Assembly: GCF_008704205.1 (NCBI RefSeq)
Contig: NZ_VXLC01000016.1
Location: 124,001 to 188,000, forward strand
Direction of reading: 5' to 3'
Length of the DNA stretch: 64,000 bases
Source: Nocardia colli
GTDB lineage: Bacteria > Actinomycetota > Actinomycetes > Mycobacteriales > Mycobacteriaceae
Shown here: positions 1 through 7,219 of the stretch, piece by piece
Position numbering within the stretch: the stretch's first letter is position 1
Layout: every line of letters starts with the position of its first letter
Notes under the pieces: generated by a model
Database searches by the model: none
Told to the model about the DNA's origin: nothing
The model's input: only the letters and a program-made list of their open reading frames with translations
Program-made: the position numbers and the translations under genes

Positions 1-1250
1 GCGTGCTCGTAGTCGCGAATGCAGCCGCCGGCCGCGTCGGTGTCGAGCGAGGACCAGCGGTTCTCGGTGGAGAACGGCTCGATCGTGCGCACGCCGCCCG
101 GCGCGGCATGGAACAGCTCGATCGCCTCCTCGGAAGCCTTGCCGGAGCGGATATCCCAGGTGTCGAGCCACTCGTCGAAGCTGCGCGTGTGCACGGTGCT
201 CACGTCGGTTTCCAGCAGGCCCGCGCGACGCAGCTCGCCGAGGATGGCGGGGATGCCGCCGGCCCGGTGCACGTCTTCCATGTGGTAGTCGGAGTTCGGC
301 GACACCTTGGACAGGGTGGGCACCCGGCGGCTGGTCTCCTCGATGGTGTGCAGGTCGAAGTCGACCTCACCCTCCTGCGCGGCGGCGAGGGTGTGCAGCA
401 CGGTGTTGGTCGAGCCGCCCATCGCCACGTCCAGCGCCATCGCATTGCGGAAAGCCTTGGCGTTGGCCACATTCCGGGGCAGCACGGACGCGTCGTCCTC
501 GCGGTACCAGCGGTTGGCGATGTCGACCACCACGGTGCCCGCCCGCTCGAACAGCGACCGGCGCGCGGCATGGGTGGCCAGGGTGGATCCGTTGCCCGGC
601 AACGCGAGTCCGAGCGCCTCGGTGAGGCAGTTCATCGAGTTCGCGGTGAACATGCCCGAGCACGACCCGCAGGTCGGACAGGCGGACCGCTCGACCTCGC
701 TCAAACCGTCCTCGGACACAGCCTGATTCGCGCTCGCGGAGATCGCGGTGATCAGGTCGGTCGGCGCCTGCGCGACCCCGCCGACGACCACGGCCTTGCC
801 GGCCTCCATCGGCCCGCCGGAAACGAACACGGTCGGAATGTTCAGTCGCATAGCGGCATTGAGCATGCCCGGGGTGATCTTGTCGCAGTTGGAGATGCAC
901 ACCAGCGCGTCGGCGGTGTGCGCGTTCACCATGTATTCCACCGAGTCGGCGATGATTTCGCGCGACGGCAGCGAATAGAGCATGCCGCCGTGGCCCATCG
1001 CGATGCCGTCGTCCACGGCAATGGTGTGGAACTCGCGGGGCACGCCGCCCGCGGTGCGCACCGCCTCGGCCACGATCTCGCCGACGTTCTTCAAGTGCAC
1101 GTGGCCCGGCACGAACTGGGTGTAGGAGTTCGAGATGGCGACGATCGGCTTGCCGAAGTCGGAGTCGGTCATGCCGGTGGCGCGCCAGAGTGCGCGGGCG
1201 CCTGCGGCATTGCGGCCGACGGTGGTGGTGCGTGAACGAAGCGGTGGCAT
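1..1250 (-). CDS. ilvD: Dihydroxy-acid dehydratase, partial (C-terminus beyond window)
   Basis: IlvD dehydrates 2,3-dihydroxy-isovalerate or -methylvalerate to the 2-keto acid, the penultimate step of valine and isoleucine synthesis, using an Fe-S cluster in the cytoplasm. Reading leftward from the ATG at 1250 gives MPPLRSRTTTVGRNAAG, then the family signatures SNCDKITPGM and CPTCGSCSGMF, which carry cluster cysteines, and later an AMGGSTNTVLH segment. About 416 codons are present of a family length near 610, so roughly the last third is missing at the window edge. It lies next to the ilvBNC unit on the opposite strand. Identity is secure; the C-terminal half of the active site cannot be inspected. 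Confidence 0.97.
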   Translation of the reverse strand, partial: MPPLRSRTTTVGRNAAGARALWRATGMTDSDFGKPIVAISNSYTQFVPGHVHLKNVGEIVAEAVRTAGGVPREFHTIAVDDGIAMGHGGMLYSLPSREIIADSVEYMVNAHTADALVCISNCDKITPGMLNAAMRLNIPTVFVSGGPMEAGKAVVVGGVAQAPTDLITAISASANQAVSEDGLSEVERSACPTCGSCSGMFTANSMNCLTEALGLALPGNGSTLATHAARRSLFERAGTVVVDIANRWYREDDASVLPRNVANAKAFRNAMALDVAMGGSTNTVLHTLAAAQEGEVDFDLHTIEETSRRVPTLSKVSPNSDYHMEDVHRAGGIPAILGELRRAGLLETDVSTVHTRSFDEWLDTWDIRSGKASEEAIELFHAAPGGVRTIEPFSTENRWSSLDTDAAGGCIRDYEH

Positions 1251-1590
1251 TGATGGTCCTCGATCTGGGTCGCGGGGGCTGGGGTGCGACTGCGCAGAGT
1301 TAGCTCGGCGGCCGTTCCACGGTACTCCCGCGTGGGTTCGGCCTACCTGCCGGTCAGGGCGGCTCGTGGCCGTCGTCCCGATCCGTTCTCGGTGTCAGTC
1401 CGTGCTGGTGTCGCCGCGAATGGTGGTCGTCGACGCTGACGGTTCGCCGGAGTTGCCGGCCCGTCGGGCAGCGGTGTGCGAGCCGGAGATCGGTCCTCCC
1501 GACACGGGCACTGCTTCGCCGACAACATCCTACCGTCGGCGATTGTTCCTGCTCGCGCTCGTCGCGGTGTCATCGCCGCGGCGCGCGCTC
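1251..1590. other. Intergenic region upstream of ilvD
   Basis: No convincing gene is seen between the ilvD start and the palindrome that follows the cfp6-like gene. A short Arg/Pro-rich reading frame on the minus strand (about 1343-1627) runs across the palindrome, has no recognisable motif and is probably fortuitous. The ilvD promoter should lie here; I could not single out a confident one. Confidence 0.5.
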
Positions 1591-1662
1591 CCGCACACCT
1601 GGTGATTTCCCGCATACCGAATCGCATGCGATTGCCTGTGCGGGAAATCAGGAGGTGTGCGG
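1591..1662. repeat. 72-bp nested inverted repeat (possible cruciform or terminator)
   Basis: Outer arms at 1591-1614 and 1639-1662 are 24 nt each and complementary at all but two positions. Inside them sits a second perfect 14-bp palindrome, AATCGCATGCGATT, at 1620-1633. The element starts 4 bases past the stop codon of the cfp6-like gene. It could end that transcript, but there is no T-tract on either side and it is much longer than the other terminators in this window. Confidence 0.8.
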
Positions 1663-1666
1663 CGAT

Positions 1667-2227
1667 CTACTCGGAGCGGCCGGGACCCTTGCCTTCGTCG
1701 GCAGGGTGGTCGGGGGTGTCTGCCGCCTCGTCGGTGACGGGATCAGCGGCTTCCTCCGCCTTCGGCGCGGCCGGCGGCACCGCGTACGGATCCGGGATCC
1801 GACCCTGCGACGCGAGCGCGAGATCCCGCACCCGGTCGTAACTCACCGCGGGCAATTTCATCTCGGTGCCGTCGACCAGATCCGCTCGCACGTATCCACG
1901 TTTCGGGATACGCACCCCCTTCAGCTGAGACCAGTCGAGGTGCCGCGACCCGAAAACCGTCCGCAAATCCAGCCCGGATTCGGAGACCGTGGTCTGCGTC
2001 CGCAGCACCCACACGGTCACCGCCACGGGGATCAGCAGCAACCACCACAGCCCGATCGGCCAGCCAACGAACATGAAGAACACGCACATGAACAGGATGA
2101 ACACGCCTAGGAAGGCCAGGCGTGGGATGCGGATCACAGTGGCAGCCGAGCCGCCACCCGTATCCGATCCCTCGGTGGCGGTGTGGGACGATTTAGCCGG
2201 TGGCACGGACTGATGCGGTGATGACAC
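1667..2227 (-). CDS. Cfp6-like membrane protein with PH-type domain
   Basis: The protein has a Ser/Thr-rich N-terminus, then two adjacent hydrophobic segments (LAFLGVFILFMCVFFMFVGW and IGLWWLLLIPVAVTVWVL), then a domain (residues about 85-150) with WSQLKGVRIPKRGYVRADL and a conserved LPAVSYDRVRDLA stretch typical of the bacterial PH-like domain found in mycobacterial Cfp6 (low-molecular-weight antigen 6). The tail is acidic and Pro/Ala-rich. In M. tuberculosis the homologue also neighbours ilvB, from memory. I prefer the GTG at 2227, which has GAGGA seven bases upstream; a TTG at 2260 would add 11 residues. The molecular function is unknown. Confidence 0.8.
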   Translation of the reverse strand: MSSPHQSVPPAKSSHTATEGSDTGGGSAATVIRIPRLAFLGVFILFMCVFFMFVGWPIGLWWLLLIPVAVTVWVLRTQTTVSESGLDLRTVFGSRHLDWSQLKGVRIPKRGYVRADLVDGTEMKLPAVSYDRVRDLALASQGRIPDPYAVPPAAPKAEEAADPVTDEAADTPDHPADEGKGPGRSE

Positions 2228-2272
2228 ACCACCATCCTCGCATCCCTGGTGAAGGACCAAACAGCCGCACTA

Positions 2273-2287
2273 TCCCACATAATGGGA
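2273..2287. promoter_or_regulatory. Palindrome between cfp6-like gene and ilvB leader
   Basis: TCCCA-CATAA-TGGGA is a short perfect inverted repeat in the divergent promoter region. It lies just upstream of the proposed -35 box at 2293. It could be an operator for either direction; no regulator can be named. Confidence 0.35.
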
Positions 2288-2292
2288 CCTGT

Positions 2293-2322
2293 TTGACTCT
2301 TCGGCTCACGCACACATACCGT
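2293..2322 (+). promoter_or_regulatory. Candidate ilvBNC promoter, leaderless at the leader peptide
   Basis: TTGACT (2293-2298) and TACCGT (2317-2322) are separated by 18 bases. The second box fits the TAnnnT -10 pattern of mycobacterial promoters. Transcription would begin near 2329-2330, on the GTG that opens the leader peptide, so the leader would be translated from a leaderless mRNA. Confidence 0.5.
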
Positions 2323-2329
2323 CATGCGC

Positions 2330-2377
2330 GTGAATCGAAACGAGCTTCTCGTAATCGGCCGGCGCGTCCAGCGTTGA
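2330..2377 (+). CDS. ilvB leader peptide (attenuation)
   Basis: A 15-codon reading frame, GTG to TGA, encodes VNRNELLVIGRRVQR. Leu-Leu-Val-Ile in a row are exactly the end products of the pathway, which is the hallmark of transcription attenuation, as established for ilvBNC in Corynebacterium glutamicum. An in-frame ATG at 2324 could add two residues, but the likely promoter places the RNA start at about the GTG. Ribosome stalling at 2345-2356 would change pairing of the following RNA: the leader segment at 2361-2368 (GGCGCGTC) is perfectly complementary to 2416-2423 (GACGCGCC), and 2376-2384 can pair with 2401-2408. Confidence 0.8.
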   Translation: MNRNELLVIGRRVQR

Positions 2378-2424
2378 GCCTGACTATCTGAGTCGAATAC
2401 GTCAGCTCGCGTTGCGACGCGCCA

Positions 2425-2459
2425 CCCTCGAACAGCCATGCGCTGTCGGGGGCTTTTTT
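2425..2459 (+). terminator. ilvB attenuator terminator
   Basis: Stem CCCTCG/ACAGC (2425-2436, one bulged A) pairs with GCTGT/CGGGGG (2442-2452) around the loop CATGC. It is followed by C and six T residues (2454-2459). This is a strong intrinsic terminator placed 48 bases after the leader stop codon and about 97 bases before ilvB, as expected for an attenuator. Confidence 0.85.
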
Positions 2460-2555
2460 GTGTTCGGACGGTATGTCCGGCAGGGCGAGTCGCAAGACAC
2501 CGCATGTCAGACACAAATCCGGGGTCAGAACGACAAGCAGTTAGGAACGAAGACG

Positions 2556-4487
2556 GTGAGTGCACCAACCGCACGGCCCGGGCCCTCGGCCCGCAGGCCA
2601 GCGCCCTCGGCTAATCAGCCGAGCGCGCCCGCTGGCAGTTCGACGACGTCGGCCAACCGCCGCCAGCTCCCGCCCGAGCGGGTCACCGGCGCGCAGTCGG
2701 TCGTCCGCACGCTCGAGGAGCTCGGCGTCGACACCGTATTCGGCATTCCCGGTGGCGCGATTCTCCCGGTGTACGACCCGCTGTTCGACTCGACCAAGGT
2801 GCGGCACGTGCTGGTCCGGCACGAGCAGGGCGCGGGTCACGCCGCGACCGGCTATGCCCAGGCCACCGGCAAGGTCGGCGTCTGCATGGCGACCTCGGGT
2901 CCGGGCGCGACCAACCTGGTCACGCCGATCGCCGACGCGCAGATGGATTCGGTGCCGATCGTCGCGCTCACCGGCCAGGTCGGCCGCGGCCTGATCGGCA
3001 CGGACGCCTTCCAAGAGGCCGACATCTCCGGCATCACCATGCCGATCACCAAGCACAACTTCCTCATCACCGAGGGCGTGGACATCCCGCGCATCATCGC
3101 CGAGGCGTTCTACCTGGCCTCGAGCGGTCGTCCGGGCGCGGTGCTGGTCGACATCCCGAAGGACGTGCTGCAGATGCAGACGACCTTCAGCTGGCCGCCG
3201 GAGATGCGCCTGCCCGGCTACCGTCCGGTGACCAAGCCGCACGGCAAGCAGGTGCGCGAGGCCGCGCGGATGATCTTGGAAGCCAAGTCGCCGGTGCTCT
3301 ACGTCGGCGGCGGCGTGATCAAGGCGGACGCCTCGGCCGAGCTGCTCGAGCTGGCCGAGATGACCGGCATCCCGGTGGTCACCACGCTGATGGCGCGCGG
3401 CGCGTTCCCGGACAGCCACCAGCTCAACATGGGCATGCCCGGCATGCACGGCACCGTGGGCGCGGTTGCCGCCCTGCAACGTTCGGACCTGCTGATCACC
3501 CTCGGCGCGCGCTTCGACGACCGGGTGACCGGCCAGCTCGACTCGTTCGCGCCGGACGCCCGGGTGATCCACGCCGACATCGACCCGGCCGAGATCGGCA
3601 AGAACCGGCACGCGGACGTGCCGATCGTCGGCGACTGCCGCGAGGTGATCGTCGAACTGATCGAGACCCTCAAGGCCGATCCCGCGGCCAAGTCCCCGCT
3701 GCTCGACCTCACCGACTGGTGGAAGTATCTGGACGGCGTCCGCAAGAGCTACCCGCTCGGCTGGACCGCGCCCAGCGACGGCTCGCTCTCGCCCGAATTC
3801 GTCATCGACGCGCTCGGCCGCCTGGCCGGACCCGACGCCATCTACTGTGCCGGCGTCGGCCAGCACCAGATGTGGGCCGCGCAGTTCATCAAGTACGAAA
3901 AGCCGCGCACCTGGCTGAATTCCGGCGGTCTCGGCACCATGGGTTACGCCGTTCCGGCGGCCATGGGCGCCAAGATGGGCATGCCGGACAAAGAGGTGTG
4001 GGCGGTCGACGGTGACGGCTGCTTCCAGATGACCAATCAGGAGCTGGCCACCTGTGCCGTCGAGGGCGTGCCGATCAAGGTCGCGCTGATCAACAACGGC
4101 AACCTGGGCATGGTCCGCCAGTGGCAGACGCTGTTCTACCAGGAGCGCTACTCCAACACCGATCTCGGCACGCACACCTTGCGCATCCCCGACTTCGTGA
4201 AGCTCGCCGAGGCCCTCGGCTGCGTCGGCATCCGGGTCGAGCGCGAGGAGGACGTGGAGGACGCGATCCGCCAGGCGCAGGCCATCAACGACCGTCCCGT
4301 GGTGATCGACTTCATCGTCGGCAAGGACGCCCAGGTGTGGCCGATGGTCGCCGCGGGCACCAGCAACGACGAGATCATGGCCGCCCACGGCATCCGCCCG
4401 CTGTTCGACGACGACGAGCAGGCTTCCGAGCCGGCCGTCATCCACGAGGCGATGTCGCACGAGAAGAACAAGGTGAACGAGGCATGA
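2556..4487 (+). CDS. ilvB: Acetolactate synthase large subunit
   Basis: This thiamine-diphosphate enzyme condenses pyruvate with pyruvate or 2-ketobutyrate, the first common step of branched-chain synthesis. The GTG at 2556 gives VSAPTARPGP, similar to the mycobacterial IlvB1 start; it follows AGGAACGA and gives 643 residues. An N-terminal Pro/Ser-rich extension of about 40 residues precedes the catalytic core. The catalytic glutamate is E90 in RHEQGAGHAATGY. The ThDP/Mg motif is GDGCFQMTNQELATC...NN near residues 490-520. It heads ilvB-ilvN-ilvC, is controlled by the upstream attenuator, and its stop overlaps a 27-codon ORF. Confidence 0.98.
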   Translation: MSAPTARPGPSARRPAPSANQPSAPAGSSTTSANRRQLPPERVTGAQSVVRTLEELGVDTVFGIPGGAILPVYDPLFDSTKVRHVLVRHEQGAGHAATGYAQATGKVGVCMATSGPGATNLVTPIADAQMDSVPIVALTGQVGRGLIGTDAFQEADISGITMPITKHNFLITEGVDIPRIIAEAFYLASSGRPGAVLVDIPKDVLQMQTTFSWPPEMRLPGYRPVTKPHGKQVREAARMILEAKSPVLYVGGGVIKADASAELLELAEMTGIPVVTTLMARGAFPDSHQLNMGMPGMHGTVGAVAALQRSDLLITLGARFDDRVTGQLDSFAPDARVIHADIDPAEIGKNRHADVPIVGDCREVIVELIETLKADPAAKSPLLDLTDWWKYLDGVRKSYPLGWTAPSDGSLSPEFVIDALGRLAGPDAIYCAGVGQHQMWAAQFIKYEKPRTWLNSGGLGTMGYAVPAAMGAKMGMPDKEVWAVDGDGCFQMTNQELATCAVEGVPIKVALINNGNLGMVRQWQTLFYQERYSNTDLGTHTLRIPDFVKLAEALGCVGIRVEREEDVEDAIRQAQAINDRPVVIDFIVGKDAQVWPMVAAGTSNDEIMAAHGIRPLFDDDEQASEPAVIHEAMSHEKNKVNEA

Positions 4488-4567
4488 GCGAGCGCAGCGA
4501 GCGAACAAAAGACACAGCTACGAGCGTGCTCGTGCCGGAGCCGAGCGCTAGCGAGGTGGAGGCATGA
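4484..4567 (+). CDS. 27-codon ORF bridging ilvB and ilvN
   Basis: An ATG overlapping the ilvB stop (ATGA, 4484-4487) opens a frame encoding MSERSERTKDTATSVLVPEP and seven more residues. Its TGA overlaps the ilvN ATG (4564-4567). The first bases, ATGAGCGAGCGCAGCGAGCG, resemble a short repeat that I recall as common at gene ends in Nocardia and Rhodococcus, so the peptide may be a by-product. The double overlap would nevertheless let ribosomes pass from ilvB to ilvN by translational coupling and help keep the subunits in proportion. Whether the peptide itself has a role is unknown. Confidence 0.45.
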   Translation: MSERSERTKDTATSVLVPEPSASEVEA

Positions 4568-5067
4568 GCACCACGCACACGCTGAGCGTGCTTGTCGAGG
4601 ACAAGCCGGGCGTGCTGGCGCGAGTCGCGGCGCTGTTCTCCCGTCGCGGCTTCAACATCGAATCGCTTGCGGTCGGCGGCACCGAGATTCCGGAGATCTC
4701 CCGGATGACCATCGTCGTCACCGTCGAGGACCTGCCGCTCGAGCAGGTCACCAAGCAGCTCAACAAGCTGATCAACGTCATCAAGATCGTGGAGCAGGAT
4801 TCCGACACCTCGGTGGCCCGCGAACTGATCCTGGTGAAGGTCCGCGCCGATGCCAGCGTGCGGACCCAGGTGATCGAGGCGGTTACGCTCTTCCGGGCGA
4901 AAGTGATCGACGTCTCGCCGGACGCGCTCACCGTCGAGGCGACCGGAACCCGGTCCAAGCTCGACGCGCTGCTGCGCATGCTGGAACCGTTCGGCATCCG
5001 GGAGATCGTGCAGTCCGGTGTGGTCGCGGTGGGCCGTGGGCCCAAGTCGATCACTGCGACGCGATAA
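4564..5067 (+). CDS. ilvN: Acetolactate synthase regulatory subunit
   Basis: IlvN binds IlvB and gives valine feedback inhibition. The 167-residue protein starts with an ACT domain (about 5-78; HTLSVLVEDKPGVLARVAALF and RRGFNIESL) followed by the second ACT-like domain (ARELILVKVRAD to about 160) seen in small subunits of this length. GAGGTGGAGGC precedes the ATG. The gene lies between ilvB and ilvC in one operon. Confidence 0.97.
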   Translation: MSTTHTLSVLVEDKPGVLARVAALFSRRGFNIESLAVGGTEIPEISRMTIVVTVEDLPLEQVTKQLNKLINVIKIVEQDSDTSVARELILVKVRADASVRTQVIEAVTLFRAKVIDVSPDALTVEATGTRSKLDALLRMLEPFGIREIVQSGVVAVGRGPKSITATR

Positions 5068-5127
5068 ATCGCTTCCAACTAAACAACTTTCAGACCTAAG
5101 CAAAGTATCCAGAAGGGAACCAACCAA

Positions 5128-6141
5128 GTGGCAGTCGAGATGTTCTACGACGACGACGCCGACCTGTCGATCATCCAGGGCCGCAAGGTCGCGGTCATCG
5201 GCTACGGCAGCCAGGGGCACGCGCACTCGCTGAGCCTGCGCGACTCCGGCGTCGAGGTCCGGGTCGGCCTCGCGGAGGGTTCGAAGTCGCGGCCGAAGGC
5301 CGAAGAGGCGGGCCTGACCGTCGGCACCCCGGCCGAGGTCTCGGCGTGGGCCGACGTGATCATGGTGCTCGCCCCCGACACCGCGCAGGCGTCGATCTTC
5401 ACCAACGACATCGAGCCCAACCTGAAGGACGGCGACGCGCTGTTCTTCGGCCACGGCCTCAACATCCACTTCGGCCTGATCAAGGCGCCGGAGTTCATCA
5501 CCGTCGCGATGGTCGCCCCGAAGGGCCCCGGCCACCTGGTGCGCCGTCAGTTCGTCGACGGCAAGGGCGTTCCCGCCCTGATCGCCGTCGATCAGGACCC
5601 GAAGGGCGAGGGCCAGGCGCTCGCGCTGTCCTACGCGAAGGCGATCGGCGGCGCCCGCGCCGGCGTCATCAAGACCACCTTCAAGGAAGAGACCGAGACC
5701 GACCTGTTCGGCGAGCAGGCCGTGCTCTGCGGCGGCACCGAAGAGCTGGTCAAGACCGGCTTCGAGGTCATGGTCGAGGCCGGTTACGCGCCGGAGATGG
5801 CGTACTTCGAGGTGCTGCACGAGCTCAAGCTCATCGTGGACCTGATGTACGAGGGCGGCATCGCCCGGATGAACTACTCGGTTTCCGACACCGCCGAGTT
5901 CGGTGGCTACCTGTCCGGCCCGCGGGTCATCGACAAGGACACCAAGAAGCGCATGCAGGACATCCTCAAGGACATCCAGGACGGCACCTTCGTCAAGCGC
6001 CTCGTCGCCAACGTCGAGGGCGGCAACAAGGAGCTCGAGGGTCTGCGCAAGGCCAACGCCGAGCACCCGATCGAGGTCACCGGCGCCAAGCTGCGCGGCC
6101 TGATGAGCTGGGTCGACCGGCCGATCACCGAAACCGCCTGA
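5128..6141 (+). CDS. ilvC: Ketol-acid reductoisomerase (NADP+)
   Basis: IlvC isomerises and reduces acetolactate or acetohydroxybutyrate using NADPH and Mg2+. The GTG start follows AGAAGGGAAC. The 337-residue length fits class I KARI. The Rossmann motif GYGSQGHAHSLSLRDSG is at about residues 25-41. The C-terminal knotted domain carries FKEETETDLFGEQAVLCGG and YFEVLHELKLIVDLMYEGG, with the Mg-binding acidic residues. It is the last gene of ilvBNC, 60 bp after ilvN and followed by a strong terminator. Confidence 0.98.
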   Translation: MAVEMFYDDDADLSIIQGRKVAVIGYGSQGHAHSLSLRDSGVEVRVGLAEGSKSRPKAEEAGLTVGTPAEVSAWADVIMVLAPDTAQASIFTNDIEPNLKDGDALFFGHGLNIHFGLIKAPEFITVAMVAPKGPGHLVRRQFVDGKGVPALIAVDQDPKGEGQALALSYAKAIGGARAGVIKTTFKEETETDLFGEQAVLCGGTEELVKTGFEVMVEAGYAPEMAYFEVLHELKLIVDLMYEGGIARMNYSVSDTAEFGGYLSGPRVIDKDTKKRMQDILKDIQDGTFVKRLVANVEGGNKELEGLRKANAEHPIEVTGAKLRGLMSWVDRPITETA

Positions 6142-6154
6142 GTTTCAGCTGATC

Positions 6155-6186
6155 AACGGCCCGGCACCGGATGGTGCCGGGCCGTT
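6155..6186 (+). terminator. Terminator of ilvBNC operon
   Basis: A perfect 14-bp stem, AACGGCCCGGCACC (6155-6168) with its complement at 6173-6186, encloses the loop GGAT. Only a short T-rich stretch follows, as is usual in this organism group. Confidence 0.85.
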
Positions 6187-6200
6187 GTAGTCTTCGCGCC

Positions 6201-6584
6201 ATGACGTCACTCGCTGCCGCTGAAGTCATCGCGTTCGCACCCTCGACGGACCTGGAACGGTCGCGCCGGTTCTTCGGGGAGGTGCTCGGACTGGAGATCG
6301 TGGAGGTGACGCCGTTCGCGTGCGTGGTTCGCAACGGTGGCACCATGATTCGGGTCACCGCGGTGGAGAGCCTTGTCTCGCAGCCGTTCACGGTGCTGGG
6401 GTGGGCGGTCGCCGATATCGCGGGCACGGTCGCCGAACTTGTCTCGCGCGGTGTGGAATTCGTGCGGTACGAGGGAATGGACCAGGGCGACAACGGTGTC
6501 TGGACGACGCCGGGCGGGGACCAGGTCGCATGGTTCACCGATCCGGACGGAAACGTGTTGTCCCTGACCGAATTCAGTGGCTGA
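6201..6584 (+). CDS. VOC (glyoxalase/bleomycin-resistance fold) family protein
   Basis: The 127-residue protein has the vicinal-oxygen-chelate layout: a first beta-alpha-beta unit (AAEVIAFAPSTDLERSRRFFGEVLGLEIVE), then GVEFVRYEGMDQGDNGVWTTPGGDQVAWFTDPDGNVLSLTEF, where the C-terminal DPDGN and Glu are typical. The fold binds a metal and supports various isomerase, dioxygenase or resistance activities; the substrate cannot be read from sequence. The ATG lies 7 bases after TAGTCT (6188-6193), so the transcript may be leaderless. An upstream in-frame extension would run through the ilvC terminator and is unlikely. Confidence 0.8.
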   Translation: MTSLAAAEVIAFAPSTDLERSRRFFGEVLGLEIVEVTPFACVVRNGGTMIRVTAVESLVSQPFTVLGWAVADIAGTVAELVSRGVEFVRYEGMDQGDNGVWTTPGGDQVAWFTDPDGNVLSLTEFSG

Positions 6585-6633
6585 CCGTCCGGCTGGTTAC
6601 CGAGTGCGACCGAACCGTGTGCCGAAACGAGAA

Positions 6634-6662
6634 CGGCCCGGCTCCGCGACGGTGCCGGGCCG
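6634..6662. terminator. Bidirectional terminator between convergent genes
   Basis: CGGCCCGGC (6634-6642) pairs with GCCGGGCCG (6654-6662), with an extra CCG/CGG pairing inside the loop. It sits between the ends of the VOC gene and of the small secreted-protein gene on the other strand. Confidence 0.65.
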
Positions 6663-6669
6663 ACGCGTT

Positions 6670-6975
6670 CTAGCTGCTGCCGAACAGCCCGTGCGGACGA
6701 TTCTGCCGGAACTGCCAGAACGGATCCTGTTCGTGGCCGCGGTCGGAGAACGGGCCGTTGTTGCAGCGCCAGTCCTTGAACGGACCGAAGTCGCAGTTGG
6801 GATCGTGGCGCGGATGGTGCTGCCGGACCTCGGTGACGCCCGGGACGCCGATCTGTGCGTCGGCCGACGCGGGAATGGCCAACGCGGTCAACGGAACTGC
6901 GACGATCGCGCCGGCGACAGCCACTCGGGCCAGCATGCGCCGCGAATTCGTGGACTTGGTTGTGGAGAACAACAT
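6670..6975 (-). CDS. Small secreted protein, unknown function
   Basis: From ATG 6975, preceded by AAAGGAT, the 101-residue product starts MLFSTTKSTNSRRMLARVAV. It has a basic n-region, a hydrophobic core (AGAIVAVPLTALAI) and an ASA-like cleavage site near residue 38, so a Sec signal peptide is likely. The mature part of about 60 residues is rich in His, Arg, Pro, Phe and Gly, with NCDFGPFKDWRCNN containing its only two cysteines, which could form a disulfide. No family is recognised. It stands alone; the next upstream gene is the antiporter, read in the same direction. Confidence 0.7.
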   Translation of the reverse strand: MLFSTTKSTNSRRMLARVAVAGAIVAVPLTALAIPASADAQIGVPGVTEVRQHHPRHDPNCDFGPFKDWRCNNGPFSDRGHEQDPFWQFRQNRPHGLFGSS

Positions 6976-7219
6976 GGATCCTTTCACTCTGCGGTGAACT
7001 GTTCGTTCACCATCCCCCGCTGCGGTCTGCCCACGCGATGACGCACAGCGGTCGCTGGCGCGCACCCCGCCGACAGGTCGGGATCTACTGTGTCGCCGCC
7101 GCTTCGCGGGCGCCCCCGGCATACCCGGCGCAGCACCGACTGCACGGTCTCACTCTCGCGCATTTCACGCGAAAGGTCACGGGTGTTGGCAGGTATGCGG
7201 AAACTTTCAACCTTGGGGT

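Noticed and set aside
2541..4508. 655-codon open frame on the minus strand opposite ilvB
   Set aside because: It mirrors ilvB codon by codon, is rich in Arg/Gly/His/Asp as expected for antisense frames in high-GC DNA, and shows no domain.
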